A stretch of 64,000 nucleotides of DNA from Janibacter sp. HTCC2649 (GCF_000152705.1 NZ_CH672413.1:1711978-1775977), one strand, 5' to 3'. Counted from the first letter of the stretch, positions 50,919 to 59,697 are shown. Notes: generated by a model from the letters alone, not told the origin. A program made the numbers and translations.

Positions 50919-50991
50919 AGCCCCCTGTCGGAATCGAACCGACGACCTTTTCCTTACCATGGAAACGCTCTACCGACTGAGCTAAGGGGGC
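50919..50991 (-). tRNA. tRNA-Thr (anticodon GGT)
   Basis: A 73-nt cloverleaf. Acceptor GCCCCCT pairs with AGGGGGC, anticodon arm TTTCC-ATGGTAA-GGAAA, T-loop TTCGATT. It precedes tRNA-Met and rpmG on the minus strand. Confidence 0.96.
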
Positions 50992-51100
50992 GTTTCAGGC
51001 ACCGGGTCAGACCCGGGCTGAGTGCGTCGGGAATGCTACACGGACACCTGCGCGGGGGTGAAATCCGGTCCCCCAAGTGGGCTGCCCGACGGCCTGCGGC

Positions 51101-52144
51101 TCACTCCGGAAGGCTGATCACGGTCATGCCCGCGGACGTCGCTGGGCGGTCCATCGCGGCGAGCGCAGTGCCGCCCCGGGCCAGGGCAATGACCTCCCCG
51201 ACGAGCCGGTCCGGACGCAAAGTGCCGTCCTCGACGAGCGCCAGCATCGCGGCATACTCGTGCGCCGCCATGCCGTGCGAGCCGTAGATCTCGAGCTCGT
51301 GGGCGATCACTCGGTCCATCGGCAACGGCGGCGTGGCGGCGTCGCCGAGGAGCAGCCCGACCTGGACGTGCTTGCCTCGGCGCCGCAGGCAGCTCACCGA
51401 CGCCACGGCCGTCTCCGGGGTCCCGAGGGCGTCGATCGAGACATGGGCTCCCCCACCGGTGAGGTCGCGGATGGCGGCGGCCGTGTCGGCCTCCTCACGG
51501 GCGTTGACCACGTGCTCGGCACCGAGCTCGCCTGCCCGGGCAAGAGCGGCCCCGGAGACGTCGACGGCCACGACGCGAGCGCCGAGGGCCGTGCCGATCA
51601 TCACGGCCGACAGGCCGACACCGCCGCACCCGTGGACCGCGAGCCATTCGCCCTGGCGAAGCCGACCGTGCGCGGTGATGGCCCGGAAGGCGGTGGCGAA
51701 GCGGCACCCCAGGGACGCGGCCGTCACGAAGTCGATGGAGTCGGGCAGGGCCACCAGGTTCACGTCGGCCGCGCTGATGGCGACACGCTCGGCAAACGAG
51801 CCCGGCCCGGTGAAGCCCGGCTGGGTCTGGTCGGGGCAGACCTGGGCATCCCCGGCCACGCAGAGGTCGCACACGCCGCAGCCACACACGAACGGGACGG
51901 TGACACGATCGCCCACCTTCCAGAGCCTGACGTCGGCGCCGACCTCGGCAACCGTGCCCGCCAGCTCGTGGCCGGGAATCTGCGGCAGCGGGACCGGGTC
52001 GTGGCCCTTCCAGGCGTGCCAGTCCGACCGGCAGACACCCGTCGCTCGCACGGCGATCACCACACCGTTGCGGTCGCAGTCGGGCTCTGGCACCTCGACC
52101 AGCGCGGGAGTCTCGTCGTAGGCGGAGTAGGAGATGGCCTTCAT
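51101..52144 (-). CDS. Zinc-dependent alcohol dehydrogenase, medium chain
   Basis: A 347-residue MDR alcohol dehydrogenase. Catalytic zinc region GVCRSDWHAWKG and PGHELAG; structural zinc loop CGCGVCDLCVAGDAQVC with four cysteines; cofactor motif GCGGVGLSAVMIG. The sequence resembles alcohol/sorbitol-type dehydrogenases of Actinobacteria; the substrate is unassigned. ATG 52144 lies 94 bases from the divergent ASCH gene. No strong ribosome binding site was seen. Confidence 0.9.
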   Translation of the reverse strand: MKAISYSAYDETPALVEVPEPDCDRNGVVIAVRATGVCRSDWHAWKGHDPVPLPQIPGHELAGTVAEVGADVRLWKVGDRVTVPFVCGCGVCDLCVAGDAQVCPDQTQPGFTGPGSFAERVAISAADVNLVALPDSIDFVTAASLGCRFATAFRAITAHGRLRQGEWLAVHGCGGVGLSAVMIGTALGARVVAVDVSGAALARAGELGAEHVVNAREEADTAAAIRDLTGGGAHVSIDALGTPETAVASVSCLRRRGKHVQVGLLLGDAATPPLPMDRVIAHELEIYGSHGMAAHEYAAMLALVEDGTLRPDRLVGEVIALARGGTALAAMDRPATSAGMTVISLPE

Positions 52145-52238
52145 CGCGCCGTGTCCCGGGTCAGCTGGCTGCTCTGCGTCATGCCCCAAGTCTCGCGCCT
52201 GCCGCCCTGGCGCCCCCGGCCAGTGGCACCCTTGCTGC

Positions 52239-52802
52239 ATGACCGACGCCGAGAACCCACGCCCGGACGACGCCACCCTGACCGAAGGCATTCACGAGAG
52301 TGTCGACGAGGCGGCCGAGATGCAGGTGCGGGCGTTCTGGGACGTCGCTCGACTGCAGGCCCACCTCAGCGAGGTTCCGGCCTATTTCGGGCCCACTCCC
52401 CTGGACTCCGTTCCACCGCCCGCCTGGTCCTTCGGCGCGGGCGCGGAGCAGGCCGACGAGCTCCTCGGACTCGTGCTCGAAGGCACCAAGACGGCAACTG
52501 CGGGCGCCCTCTGGGACTACGAGGCCGAGGGCGAAGCCCTGCCTGAGATCGGCACGCTCAGCATCATCCTGGACTCCCTCGGGCGGCCCCGGGCACTCAT
52601 CGAGACCACCGAGGTGCAGGTCGTCCCCTTCGACGAGATCACCGATGAGCAGGCAAGGCTCGAGGGCGAGGGTGACCTGTCGCTGGCGTACTGGCGCGAA
52701 GTGCACCAGCGCTTCTTCACCGAGGTGGCCGATCACGATCGCGGCTTCTCCAACGACATGCCCGTGGTGTGGGAGAGGTTCCGAGTCCTCTACTCCGACT
52801 GA
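52239..52802 (+). CDS. ASCH domain protein
   Basis: A 187-residue protein. The ASCH fold is visible as LLGLVLEGTKTATAGALWDY then PEIGTLSIILDSLGRPRALI and LAYWREVHQRFFTE. ASCH proteins bind RNA or nucleotides, and some hydrolyse modified nucleosides such as N4-acetylcytidine. The start is ATG 52239 (MTDAENPRPDDATLTEGIHE); the upstream open frame overlaps the divergent gene. It converges with the aminopropyltransferase gene. Confidence 0.85.
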   Translation: MTDAENPRPDDATLTEGIHESVDEAAEMQVRAFWDVARLQAHLSEVPAYFGPTPLDSVPPPAWSFGAGAEQADELLGLVLEGTKTATAGALWDYEAEGEALPEIGTLSIILDSLGRPRALIETTEVQVVPFDEITDEQARLEGEGDLSLAYWREVHQRFFTEVADHDRGFSNDMPVVWERFRVLYSD

Positions 52803-52842
52803 TCCGCGACTCACACGGGACGGACACCCACCCGGCGCAATC

Positions 52843-54423
52843 TCAGTAGCCCCGCCATTCCCCCTGACGCTCGAGCAACGTTGGCTTCAGCAGGGTCGAA
52901 GGTGACAACCGCAGCTCGGCGCGGTCCCGCGGGAAGACCTGTGCGGCCATCAGCACCCGGGCGTCAAGAAACTGGGTCGTGGGCGCGTCAGGGGGCATCC
53001 GAAGTGCGGGGGACTCTCCAACGGCCGCCAGGAAGAAGCCCCAGTCACCAAACGACGGAACATCCACGTGGTATGCCGTGGGGCGCAGTCCCGCGGCTCG
53101 CAACGAGGCCGCTGTGGTCCAGTAGGCCTCCCGTGCGAAGTAGGGCGAGCCTGCCTGCACGACCACGCGACCCTCGGGGGCGAGCGCAGTTCGGATGAGG
53201 CCGTAGGTCTCAACCGAGTAGAGCTTTGCAGTGGCGACGTCGTCGGCGTCCGGCATGTCGGCCACGATGACGTCGAACTGGTCGCGGTTGGAACGCAGCC
53301 AGGCGAACGCATCAGCGTTGACCACCTTGAGTCGGGGGTCAGCGAAGGCATCCGCATTGAGGCGCCGAAACGTCGCATTGGTGCGGGCAAGATCGACGAC
53401 TGCCGGATCAAGATCCACCAGTGTGATGGCGTCAACATCGTTGTAGCGCAACAGTTCTCGCGCGGCGAGGCCATCGCCACCACCGAGCACGAGGACGCGC
53501 TGGTGCTGGCCCGTCATCGCGGGGTGAACGAGGGATTCGTGATAGCGGTACTCATCCATCGAGGAGAACTGGAGATCGCCGTTCAGGAAAAGTCGCATGT
53601 CGCCACCGCGCAGACTGTGGGTCACGACGATCTCCTGGTAGGCGCTGCGTTCCGCGTGGACGACGGGGTCCCGAAAGATCCGTTGTCGCGCCGTCGCCTC
53701 GAAAGACGACGCTTGGGCGGCCAACACCAGCAGCACGGCGAGACAGGCAAGCAGCGCCACCGCCAGAGCCGCCCTGACTCCCCGACGCACCTCACGTCGG
53801 AAGAGTCCCAACGTCACGGCTGCGCCCGCGGCGGCATTCACCGCGCCGACGACGAGCGTGCCCTCGAGCAGGCCCAGCCACGGAAGCAATACGAACGGAA
53901 AGGCCAGCCCCCCAACGAGCGCTCCGACGTAGTCCGCAGCGAAGAGATCGGCCACCGCCGATGAGGCCTCCTGCTCCCGGATGCGCTGCAGCATGGTCAT
54001 GAGGAGGGGGATCTCGGCGCCGATGAGGAAGCCGATGGCGAGGGCAAGCAGGACGAGAACGGGCTGGTACAACGACCACCAGGCGAAGGCGGCATACAGC
54101 ACGAGGACGCTCGTGCCGCCCACGAGCGCGAGGACGATCTCGACCCCTGCGAACGCGACAGCAGCATGAGCAGTCAGCGGTTTGGCCGCGAGCGACCCCA
54201 CACCCATCGCGAAGACCATCAGCGCCAGGACGACGGACGCCTGGGTGATCGTGTTGCCGAGCAGATAGGACCCGAGTGCGACCAGGGCCAGTTCGTAGAC
54301 CAACCCACAGGCCGCACACACGAAGACAGCGGTGAGGACGAGCGACCGGCGAACGCGTGCCGTCCGACCTTCGCGCGCTGGGTCCACAGTGACGTCGGTG
54401 ACGTCGGCGCGTGAGGATCCCAT
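52843..54423 (-). CDS. Membrane-anchored polyamine aminopropyltransferase (spermidine synthase-like)
   Basis: A 526-residue two-part protein. The N-terminal half (about residues 28-240) has six to seven transmembrane helices; the C-terminal half is a spermidine synthase-like domain with DEYRYHESLVHPAMT, the SAM-type loop VLVLGGGDGLAARELLRY, ITLVDLDPAVVDLAR and VIVADMPDADDVATAKLYS. The acidic DMPDAD region suits amine binding. ATG 54423 is one base after the DUF350 stop. It is the last gene of a DUF4178-DUF2617-lipoprotein-DUF350 operon. The enzyme activity is inferred, and the substrate could be something other than putrescine. Confidence 0.88.
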   Translation of the reverse strand: MGSSRADVTDVTVDPAREGRTARVRRSLVLTAVFVCAACGLVYELALVALGSYLLGNTITQASVVLALMVFAMGVGSLAAKPLTAHAAVAFAGVEIVLALVGGTSVLVLYAAFAWWSLYQPVLVLLALAIGFLIGAEIPLLMTMLQRIREQEASSAVADLFAADYVGALVGGLAFPFVLLPWLGLLEGTLVVGAVNAAAGAAVTLGLFRREVRRGVRAALAVALLACLAVLLVLAAQASSFEATARQRIFRDPVVHAERSAYQEIVVTHSLRGGDMRLFLNGDLQFSSMDEYRYHESLVHPAMTGQHQRVLVLGGGDGLAARELLRYNDVDAITLVDLDPAVVDLARTNATFRRLNADAFADPRLKVVNADAFAWLRSNRDQFDVIVADMPDADDVATAKLYSVETYGLIRTALAPEGRVVVQAGSPYFAREAYWTTAASLRAAGLRPTAYHVDVPSFGDWGFFLAAVGESPALRMPPDAPTTQFLDARVLMAAQVFPRDRAELRLSPSTLLKPTLLERQGEWRGY

Positions 54424-54424
54424 C

Positions 54425-54853
54425 TCAGCTGATGGCGGCAGCCACGATGAGCGCGACCGAGAGGTGCGAACTGGCACCGACCCATGCCGCGGGGTGCCGC
54501 TCCTGATCGGTCACGAGATCTCCGAGTCGACCGGGAGTGAAGGCATCGATGACGACGAAGAAGACCGCCATGATGACCAGCCCGAGCAGCCCGTAGACAG
54601 CGGTGGAGATCAACCCGTGGGCCAACCCGTCGTAGCTGGAGCGGATCGCGGTGACAACGATGATCGCGACGGCGAGCATGTTGGACGACAGCAAGAGGGC
54701 GGCGTTGCCGTTGCGCTTGTCCCAGATGAGCTCTCGCAGGCTGCCGGGCGTCAGCGCGTCGACCACGCCGTATCCGGCTGCCATGAGGAGCAGTCCGACG
54801 GCGCCGAAGGCAGCGATCGCCCCGACATCGTTCAGCAGATCTCCAGCGTTCAT
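54425..54853 (-). CDS. DUF350 family membrane protein
   Basis: A 142-residue protein with four predicted helices arranged as two similar halves (AAFGAVGLLLMAAGYGVVDA and LLGLVIMAVFFVVIDAFTPG repeats, each with a D-A-LTPG/FTPG end). DUF350 has no known reaction. ATG 54853 follows GAGAGG. It is immediately upstream of the aminopropyltransferase gene. Confidence 0.85.
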   Translation of the reverse strand: MNAGDLLNDVGAIAAFGAVGLLLMAAGYGVVDALTPGSLRELIWDKRNGNAALLLSSNMLAVAIIVVTAIRSSYDGLAHGLISTAVYGLLGLVIMAVFFVVIDAFTPGRLGDLVTDQERHPAAWVGASSHLSVALIVAAAIS

Positions 54854-54914
54854 CGTGTGCCTCTCAGGTGTGTTCGGGTCTCGACGGTGCGTGTCAGGGG
54901 TGCGGTCGGGGAGC

Positions 54915-55148
54915 TCATTTGCCGACGCCGGAGCCGCCACCGCGCACGCGGCTGCCGCCGGAGCCGTAGTAGCTGCGACCGGAGTCGCGATCACAGGCAT
55001 CGCGCGCCTGCTGGTCCGTGGGAGTGGTACCAGTGATGGAGCGCTGGTCCTCCTTGTAGCGCTTCATGCACTGGCGGTCCTCGCCGCACCCGGAGAGCAG
55101 GGTCATCGAGGTGAGGACGACGAGCAGCGCGGTCAACGGGCGTCGCAT
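54915..55148 (-). CDS. Small lipoprotein
   Basis: A 77-residue lipoprotein. The signal MRRPLTALLVVLTSMTLLSG ends in the lipobox LSGC. The mature 57 residues carry two further Cys (RQCMKRYKED and RDACDRDSGRSYYGSGG), which could form a disulfide, and a Gly/Ser-rich tail. A strong AGGAGG precedes ATG 55148. It overlaps the DUF2617 stop by 16 bases. It may be the counterpart of the lipoprotein seen in related operons. Confidence 0.75.
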   Translation of the reverse strand: MRRPLTALLVVLTSMTLLSGCGEDRQCMKRYKEDQRSITGTTPTDQQARDACDRDSGRSYYGSGGSRVRGGGSGVGK

Positions 55149-55711
55149 GGGACTTCCTCCTGAAGAGCTGCCGGCGCGGCGGGGCTGGCCGGGCTGGCGG
55201 GGTTTGTCAACCGGATGTGGGTGCGGGTGCTCACGACTTGGCCGTGCTGCGGATAGGCATGCCACGTGCGCCATCGCACCTCACCGTCGACTCCGGTCTC
55301 GGCGTGAAGCGCGGTGACAGCGTAGGAGTTGCCCGGGAAGGAGGCACTGAGGGCACCGCGTCGCCCGCGCAGATCAGTGAGGAGCTGATCGACGCGGGCG
55401 CGCAGATCAGCCGCAGACAGCTCGACCACGGTCGTGGTCAGGTCATAGGTCAGCCCACCCTCCAGGGCACGACTCACGCCGGGGCTCGGCAGGGGGGTCG
55501 CGACGCCGGGGACACAGGCCACGGTCTCGATGAGGTCGGGGAGCCCGGCGCGCGACAACACGACCTGGTGCGATGCCCCGAGGATGCGCAGCTGCATGGG
55601 GAACCCCACGGGGCGCGCCGCGGCGAGTGCCGGCAGCGCGTCGTGATCCAGGGACCAACGCAGTTGCTCGGCGCTGGTGTCGAGATAGGGCAGATCAAGC
55701 CGGTGGTGCAT
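55133..55711 (-). CDS. DUF2617 family protein
   Basis: A 192-residue protein with no transmembrane segment: LDLPYLDTSAEQLRWSLDHD, LSRAGLPDLIETVACVPG and SFPGNSYAVTALHAET are DUF2617-like. The function is unknown. ATG 55711 is well spaced from GGGAAGG; the GTG six bases upstream overlaps it. It overlaps the DUF4178 stop by 17 bases, showing one transcription unit. Confidence 0.8.
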   Translation of the reverse strand: MHHRLDLPYLDTSAEQLRWSLDHDALPALAAARPVGFPMQLRILGASHQVVLSRAGLPDLIETVACVPGVATPLPSPGVSRALEGGLTYDLTTTVVELSAADLRARVDQLLTDLRGRRGALSASFPGNSYAVTALHAETGVDGEVRWRTWHAYPQHGQVVSTRTHIRLTNPASPASPAAPAALQEEVPCDAR

Positions 55712-56173
55712 CGTCACCTTCCCGGTAGGCCGTCACCAGGTCAGCAGGCACCGGGCTTCCCGTGCTGATCTCCCACGACAGCGCGCCGAAGCGCTCGAAC
55801 GACAGGAACAGCCCCTCGTGCAGGTACTCCACGTAGTCGCACCTGCCCGACATGGCGTAGGGCGTGCGTCCCTCAGTGGAGTAATCCGCCACGCCCTTCT
55901 CGTGCCGCGTCCACCGCCGGCCGTCGACGGTGAGCCGACGCGCACCTGGCGTTGCGTTCAGGTCAGGGCGGGATGTCCAGAGCCTCACCAGGGACCATCG
56001 TCGATCTCGACCGACAGCCATTGCGCACCCAGCCCGGCACCCTCCAGAAGGTGCTCAGACCACGCATCGCCATCCTCACTGAGCCGGACCGAGCCGATGA
56101 TGCGCGCGGGACGACCCTGCACGTGCACGATCACACCAGGTGCGAGGTCGGCGAGGGAGACGAGAGCGGCCAT
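55695..56173 (-). pseudogene. DUF4178 gene, split by a single-base frameshift
   Basis: The first part, from ATG 56173 after GGAAGG, reads MAALVSLADLAPGVIVHVQG to QWLSVEIDDG and stops at 55985. The second part, in the next frame, reads WSLVRLWTSRPDLNATPG and continues to FERFGALSWEISTGSPV, ending at 55695. Joined near 55995 they make about 159 residues of a DUF4178-type protein. One base appears to be missing in GACGATGGTCC. If real, the first gene of the operon is broken; a sequencing error is equally possible. Confidence 0.75.
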
Positions 56174-56258
56174 GGTTCCTTCCGGGTCGACGATCCGGGC
56201 TCGGACGCGTCCACGTGGAACCTCCTCCCCCGCAGGCATCGTAGACGGGATCGCAGGG

Positions 56259-57080
56259 TCAGCTTCCGGAGTTGTCCACAGGACGCCTGACACGCTCCGA
56301 GCCCTCGTCGCCGGAGCTGGCTTCCACGGCAGCAAGGATCTGGCGGGCCTCGATGAGGGATGGCCCGTACCACGTGATGAGCCGGCCGTTCACCAACCGA
56401 GTTGGGGTGCGGGAGAACGCTTCTGGCCCATCAGCCTCCGTGAAGACATAGGGTTCGTCGGGCAGCAGGACGAGGTCGGCACCGGCAGCGTCGAGCTGCT
56501 CCAGGTCGGCGTGCGGATAGCGCCCCACGGCACCGGCAGTCACCACCTCGAGTCCCAGACGCGCGAGCAGGTCGGCCGTGAAGGTGGGGTGGCCGACGAC
56601 CATCCACGGGTCCCGCCAGATCGGCACGATGACCCGTGCGCCCGAGGTCGGGACCTCGCCGGACCACGCCTCCTCGGCCTCGGTGAGCCACTGCGGCGCA
56701 GCCCACCCACAGGCCTCCACGAGGAGCCGGCGCATCGACGCCAACGACTGCGGCACCGTCTCGATGTCGGTGACCCACACGGCAGTTCCCGCCGCACGCA
56801 GACGCGAGACGTCGAGCTCGCGGTTCTCCTCCTTGTTCGCGATGACGAGGTCGGGTTGGAGATCCGCGATGGCCGCGCGGTCGGGATTCTTCGTCCCCCG
56901 CACCCGGGTGACCTCGATGTCCGTCGGGTGCGTGCACCAGTCAGTTGCCCCCACGAGAGCGCCCGGGGTGGTCGCAGCCACCGCCTCGGTGAGCGAAGGG
57001 ACGAGCGAGACCACACGGCATACGCCGTCGTCTGGCAGGTCCACGGCGTGACCGAGGTCATCGCGCAGCGTTCGGCTCAT
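56259..57080 (-). CDS. Helical-backbone metal receptor (BtuF-like), no signal peptide
   Basis: A 273-residue protein of the periplasmic-binding class III fold: RVVSLVPSLTEAVAATTPGA, VGATDWCTHPTDI and a long central helix. No signal peptide or lipobox is visible, so it seems cytosolic, unlike true BtuF. The Cys-Thr-His stretch (DWCTHP) and the conserved Trp residues suggest binding of cobalamin, haem or a metal. ATG 57080 follows GAGG, 9 bases after the methyltransferase stop. Confidence 0.8.
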   Translation of the reverse strand: MSRTLRDDLGHAVDLPDDGVCRVVSLVPSLTEAVAATTPGALVGATDWCTHPTDIEVTRVRGTKNPDRAAIADLQPDLVIANKEENRELDVSRLRAAGTAVWVTDIETVPQSLASMRRLLVEACGWAAPQWLTEAEEAWSGEVPTSGARVIVPIWRDPWMVVGHPTFTADLLARLGLEVVTAGAVGRYPHADLEQLDAAGADLVLLPDEPYVFTEADGPEAFSRTPTRLVNGRLITWYGPSLIEARQILAAVEASSGDEGSERVRRPVDNSGS

Positions 57081-57089
57081 CGCCGAGCC

Positions 57090-57755
57090 TCAGGCGCGGC
57101 CGACGGCAAGGAAGGTCGCAAAGGTTCCGCGGCCCTGGTGGTCGCCACCGAGCTCCTTCTCGACCGAGCCGGCGTCGACCACCGAGACATCGTGGAATCC
57201 GCTGTCGCGCAACAGGTTTGCGAACGACGTACGGTCGAAGCCGTCATGGCCGGTGAAGTTCTCGTAGTTCGCGTGGAACGCGCCAGCCCGGTCGTCATCG
57301 AGCTCGACCACGGCGACCCAACCACCGGGACTCAGGAGCGCCTTGACGCGCTGGAGCAGGACGCCGACGTCGCGGACGTGGTGCAGCGCGAGCTGTGCCC
57401 ACACCCCGTCGAAGCTGCCTTGGGGCGGCGGGTCGGTGACGAGGTCCAGCCGCTCAACCGTGAGGCGATCGGCCAGCCCCGCGCTCTCGATGTTGCTGCG
57501 GGCGACGTCGACCATGCCCGGGGAGGCGTCCGTGACGAGCACCGATCCGACGTGGTCGGCGAGGGCGATGCTCAGCTGACCGGTGCCGCCACCGATCTCG
57601 AGCACGCGCTCGGTCCCGGTGAGCCCCAACGTGTCGCGCAGCAGGACCGCTGTCGCACGCGCTCGCTCGAGCTTGGCCGGGTCGGCGTCCCACGTGCTCG
57701 CGGCGGCGTCGAAGTGGGCGTGATCGTGGCTGTGGTCGTGCCCGCTGGGACTCAT
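57090..57755 (-). CDS. Class I SAM methyltransferase with His-rich N-terminus
   Basis: A 221-residue methyltransferase. SAM motif I is VLEIGGGTGQLSIAL; motif II-like LVTDASPGMVDVARSN; a later HHVRDVGVLLQRVKALLSPG. The N-terminus reads SGHDHSHDHAHF, a possible metal-binding tail. ATG 57755 was chosen over an earlier ATG at 57764. It lies just upstream of the receptor-like gene, so both may act on one metal-linked substrate; the substrate is unknown. Confidence 0.85.
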   Translation of the reverse strand: MSPSGHDHSHDHAHFDAAASTWDADPAKLERARATAVLLRDTLGLTGTERVLEIGGGTGQLSIALADHVGSVLVTDASPGMVDVARSNIESAGLADRLTVERLDLVTDPPPQGSFDGVWAQLALHHVRDVGVLLQRVKALLSPGGWVAVVELDDDRAGAFHANYENFTGHDGFDRTSFANLLRDSGFHDVSVVDAGSVEKELGGDHQGRGTFATFLAVGRA

Positions 57756-57785
57756 GACTCTCACCCTGTCACGTCGCCCGGCGCG

Positions 57786-58592
57786 TCAGCCCACGGCCAG
57801 CCGCAGGGCCTTGCCGATGTCGCGAAGCGCGTCCATGACGTCGTCCCGACGATGACCCATCGGCACTTCCGACCACGTGGCGAGAACGGCGTATGCCGTG
57901 GCTCGCCTGCCGCTGTCGATGACACCCACGTCGGCGCGGACTCCGAGGTTGGTGCCGGTCTTGTTGACGAGGATCGGCCCGGCGTACTCCTCCGCGTGCG
58001 AGAGCGGGTCCTGGTGCCAGGCCGAGGCGACCATGGAGAGATCCATGCCGGGCGCCAGCCAACCGAGGACGCGATCGCCGACGGACCCCCGGGTGGTGCG
58101 CTCACTCCACATGCGAGCGAACACGTCGACGTGGTCGGAGGCGCAGCCGAGGCTGAGGTGGGGCGGATCGTCGGGGCCGCGCAGGCCGCGCACGACATCG
58201 ACGAGGTCCGAGCCGCGAGGTGCCCACTGTGCCGCTCGCTCACGGATGGAGTCCTGCCCCAACAGGTCGATGAGGACGTTGGTGGCGAGGTTGTCGCTCA
58301 CCGCCCCGACGAGGCGTGCCACGTCGGTGAGCGGGAGGACATCCGTTGAAAGGTGTTGCCACAAACCGGAATCCGCGACCGGCGCAACCGATCGACGGTC
58401 CAGCAGCTGATCGGCGGCGAGCCGGCCGTCGCGCAGGCGTTCGGCCAGCTCGATGAGGGCAAAGACCTTGCCCACGCTCGCTGTCGACAGCAGCCGATCG
58501 GGGTCGTGTGAGGCGAGAACCTCGCCACTGCCGAGGTCGACGATCCTGATGGACCAGTCGACCTCGGGCAGCAGCTCGAGATTCAGCGACAC
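57786..58592 (-). CDS. Class A beta-lactamase-like serine hydrolase, cytosolic
   Basis: About 268 residues. The three active-site motifs of the penicillin-binding/class A fold are present: SVGK (SxxK), SDN and KTG. A clear Glu166-type ExxLN loop was not found and there is no signal peptide, so beta-lactam hydrolysis in the periplasm is doubtful. GTG 58592 starts one base after the SDR stop and is preferred to ATG 58622, which overlaps that gene. Confidence 0.82.
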   Translation of the reverse strand: MSLNLELLPEVDWSIRIVDLGSGEVLASHDPDRLLSTASVGKVFALIELAERLRDGRLAADQLLDRRSVAPVADSGLWQHLSTDVLPLTDVARLVGAVSDNLATNVLIDLLGQDSIRERAAQWAPRGSDLVDVVRGLRGPDDPPHLSLGCASDHVDVFARMWSERTTRGSVGDRVLGWLAPGMDLSMVASAWHQDPLSHAEEYAGPILVNKTGTNLGVRADVGVIDSGRRATAYAVLATWSEVPMGHRRDDVMDALRDIGKALRLAVG

Positions 58593-58593
58593 G

Positions 58594-59355
58594 TCAGCGA
58601 GGCGCCATCCGGAGGGAGCCATCGAGGCGGATCGTCTCGCCGTTGAGGTAGTCGTTGTCGATGATCGACAGGGCGAGCTTGGCGTACTCGTCGGGGCGAC
58701 CGAGGCGCTTCGGGAACGGGACGCCGGCGGCGAGCGCGGCCCGGAACTCCTCGGCGACCGTGGCGAGCATCGGCGTCTCGACGATGCCGGGGGCGATCGT
58801 GCAGACGCGGACGCCGTACTGGCTGAGGTCGCGCGCGGCCGGGAGCGTGAGCCCGACGATGCCGCCCTTGGACGAGGCGTAGGCCGCCTGACCGACCTGG
58901 CCGTCGTAGGCCGCGATGCTGGCAGTGTTGATGATGACGCCTCGCTGGCCGTTCTCGTCGGCCTCGGTCTGGGCGATCGCCTCGGCCGCGATCGCGAGGA
59001 CCGTGAACGAGCCGATGAGGTTGATCTCAACGATCTTGCGATACAGCGAGAGGTCGTGGACGCCCTTCTTGCCGAGGATGCGTGCACTGGGGCCGATGCC
59101 GGCGCAGTTGATGACCGTTCGCAGGGGTGCTGCGGCGTCGGCGCTGGCTTGGGTGACGGCGGCGCGGACCTGCTCCTCGTCGGTGACGTCGGTCGCGATG
59201 TAGGTGATGCCGTCGACCTCGGGAGCCTGCTCGATGCCCGAGGGAAGGTCGAGGGCGTAGACGTGAGCGCCCTGGGCTGCGAGGGCTGCTGCGGTGGCGC
59301 CGCCGAGGCCGGATGCGCCTCCGGTGACGATGGCGGAAGTGTGCTCGATCTGCAT
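58594..59355 (-). CDS. Short-chain dehydrogenase (3-hydroxyacyl-CoA dehydrogenase type 2-like)
   Basis: A 253-residue SDR. Cofactor motif [15 protein letters not shown], the NAG stretch (NCAGIG), catalytic Ser in INTASIAAY and YASSK. The VETPMLATVAEEFRAALAAG and GRPDEYAKLALSII parts resemble 3-hydroxyacyl-CoA dehydrogenases of the HSD10 type. ATG 59355 is about 8 bases after AGGA; ATG 59364 is the alternative. The serine hydrolase gene follows immediately. Confidence 0.9.
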   Translation of the reverse strand: MQIEHTSAIVTGGASGLGGATAAALAAQGAHVYALDLPSGIEQAPEVDGITYIATDVTDEEQVRAAVTQASADAAAPLRTVINCAGIGPSARILGKKGVHDLSLYRKIVEINLIGSFTVLAIAAEAIAQTEADENGQRGVIINTASIAAYDGQVGQAAYASSKGGIVGLTLPAARDLSQYGVRVCTIAPGIVETPMLATVAEEFRAALAAGVPFPKRLGRPDEYAKLALSIIDNDYLNGETIRLDGSLRMAPR

Positions 59356-59475
59356 GGGCAACATCCTGTCACTGCAGGTGAATGTCACCGGCACCCCTAC
59401 GCGTCGAGGCTCGCCAACCGTCGGCTTTCCGACGGAAGTTCGCAGTTCGGGCCGAAAGGGCCCACACTCGGAGGA

Positions 59476-59697
59476 ATGACCACTGCATCCGCACACCGCA
59501 GGCCCCAGCACGCCAACAGCCCGTTTCGGCCTCAGGCCGAGGTGGCGATCGAACAGTTCGTGGCGGGCGACCGCGTCTGTCACGACTCGCACGGCCTGGG
59601 TCGCGTCCTAAGCATCGACACCGGCGGGGCCACCGTTGACTTCGGCGGCAGCACCTTGCGGATCGAGACGCCGTTCCGCAAGATGACCAAGCTCTAG
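59476..59697 (+). CDS. Small CarD-like protein
   Basis: A 73-residue protein whose C-terminal part (FVAGDRVCHDSHGLGRVLSI then DTGGATVDFG and RKMTKL) has the CarD/TRCF SH3-like fold seen in short actinobacterial proteins and at helicase C-termini. Its N-terminus is basic and polar. A GGAGGA lies only one base before ATG 59476, an odd spacing, so a later start cannot be excluded. Likely RNA polymerase or nucleic acid partner; function inferred. Confidence 0.7.
   Translation: MTTASAHRRPQHANSPFRPQAEVAIEQFVAGDRVCHDSHGLGRVLSIDTGGATVDFGGSTLRIETPFRKMTKL

Noticed and set aside
30659-50991. tRNA genes as possible integration sites of a mobile element
   Set aside because: No integrase, direct repeats or phage genes are near tRNA-Trp, tRNA-Met or tRNA-Thr.
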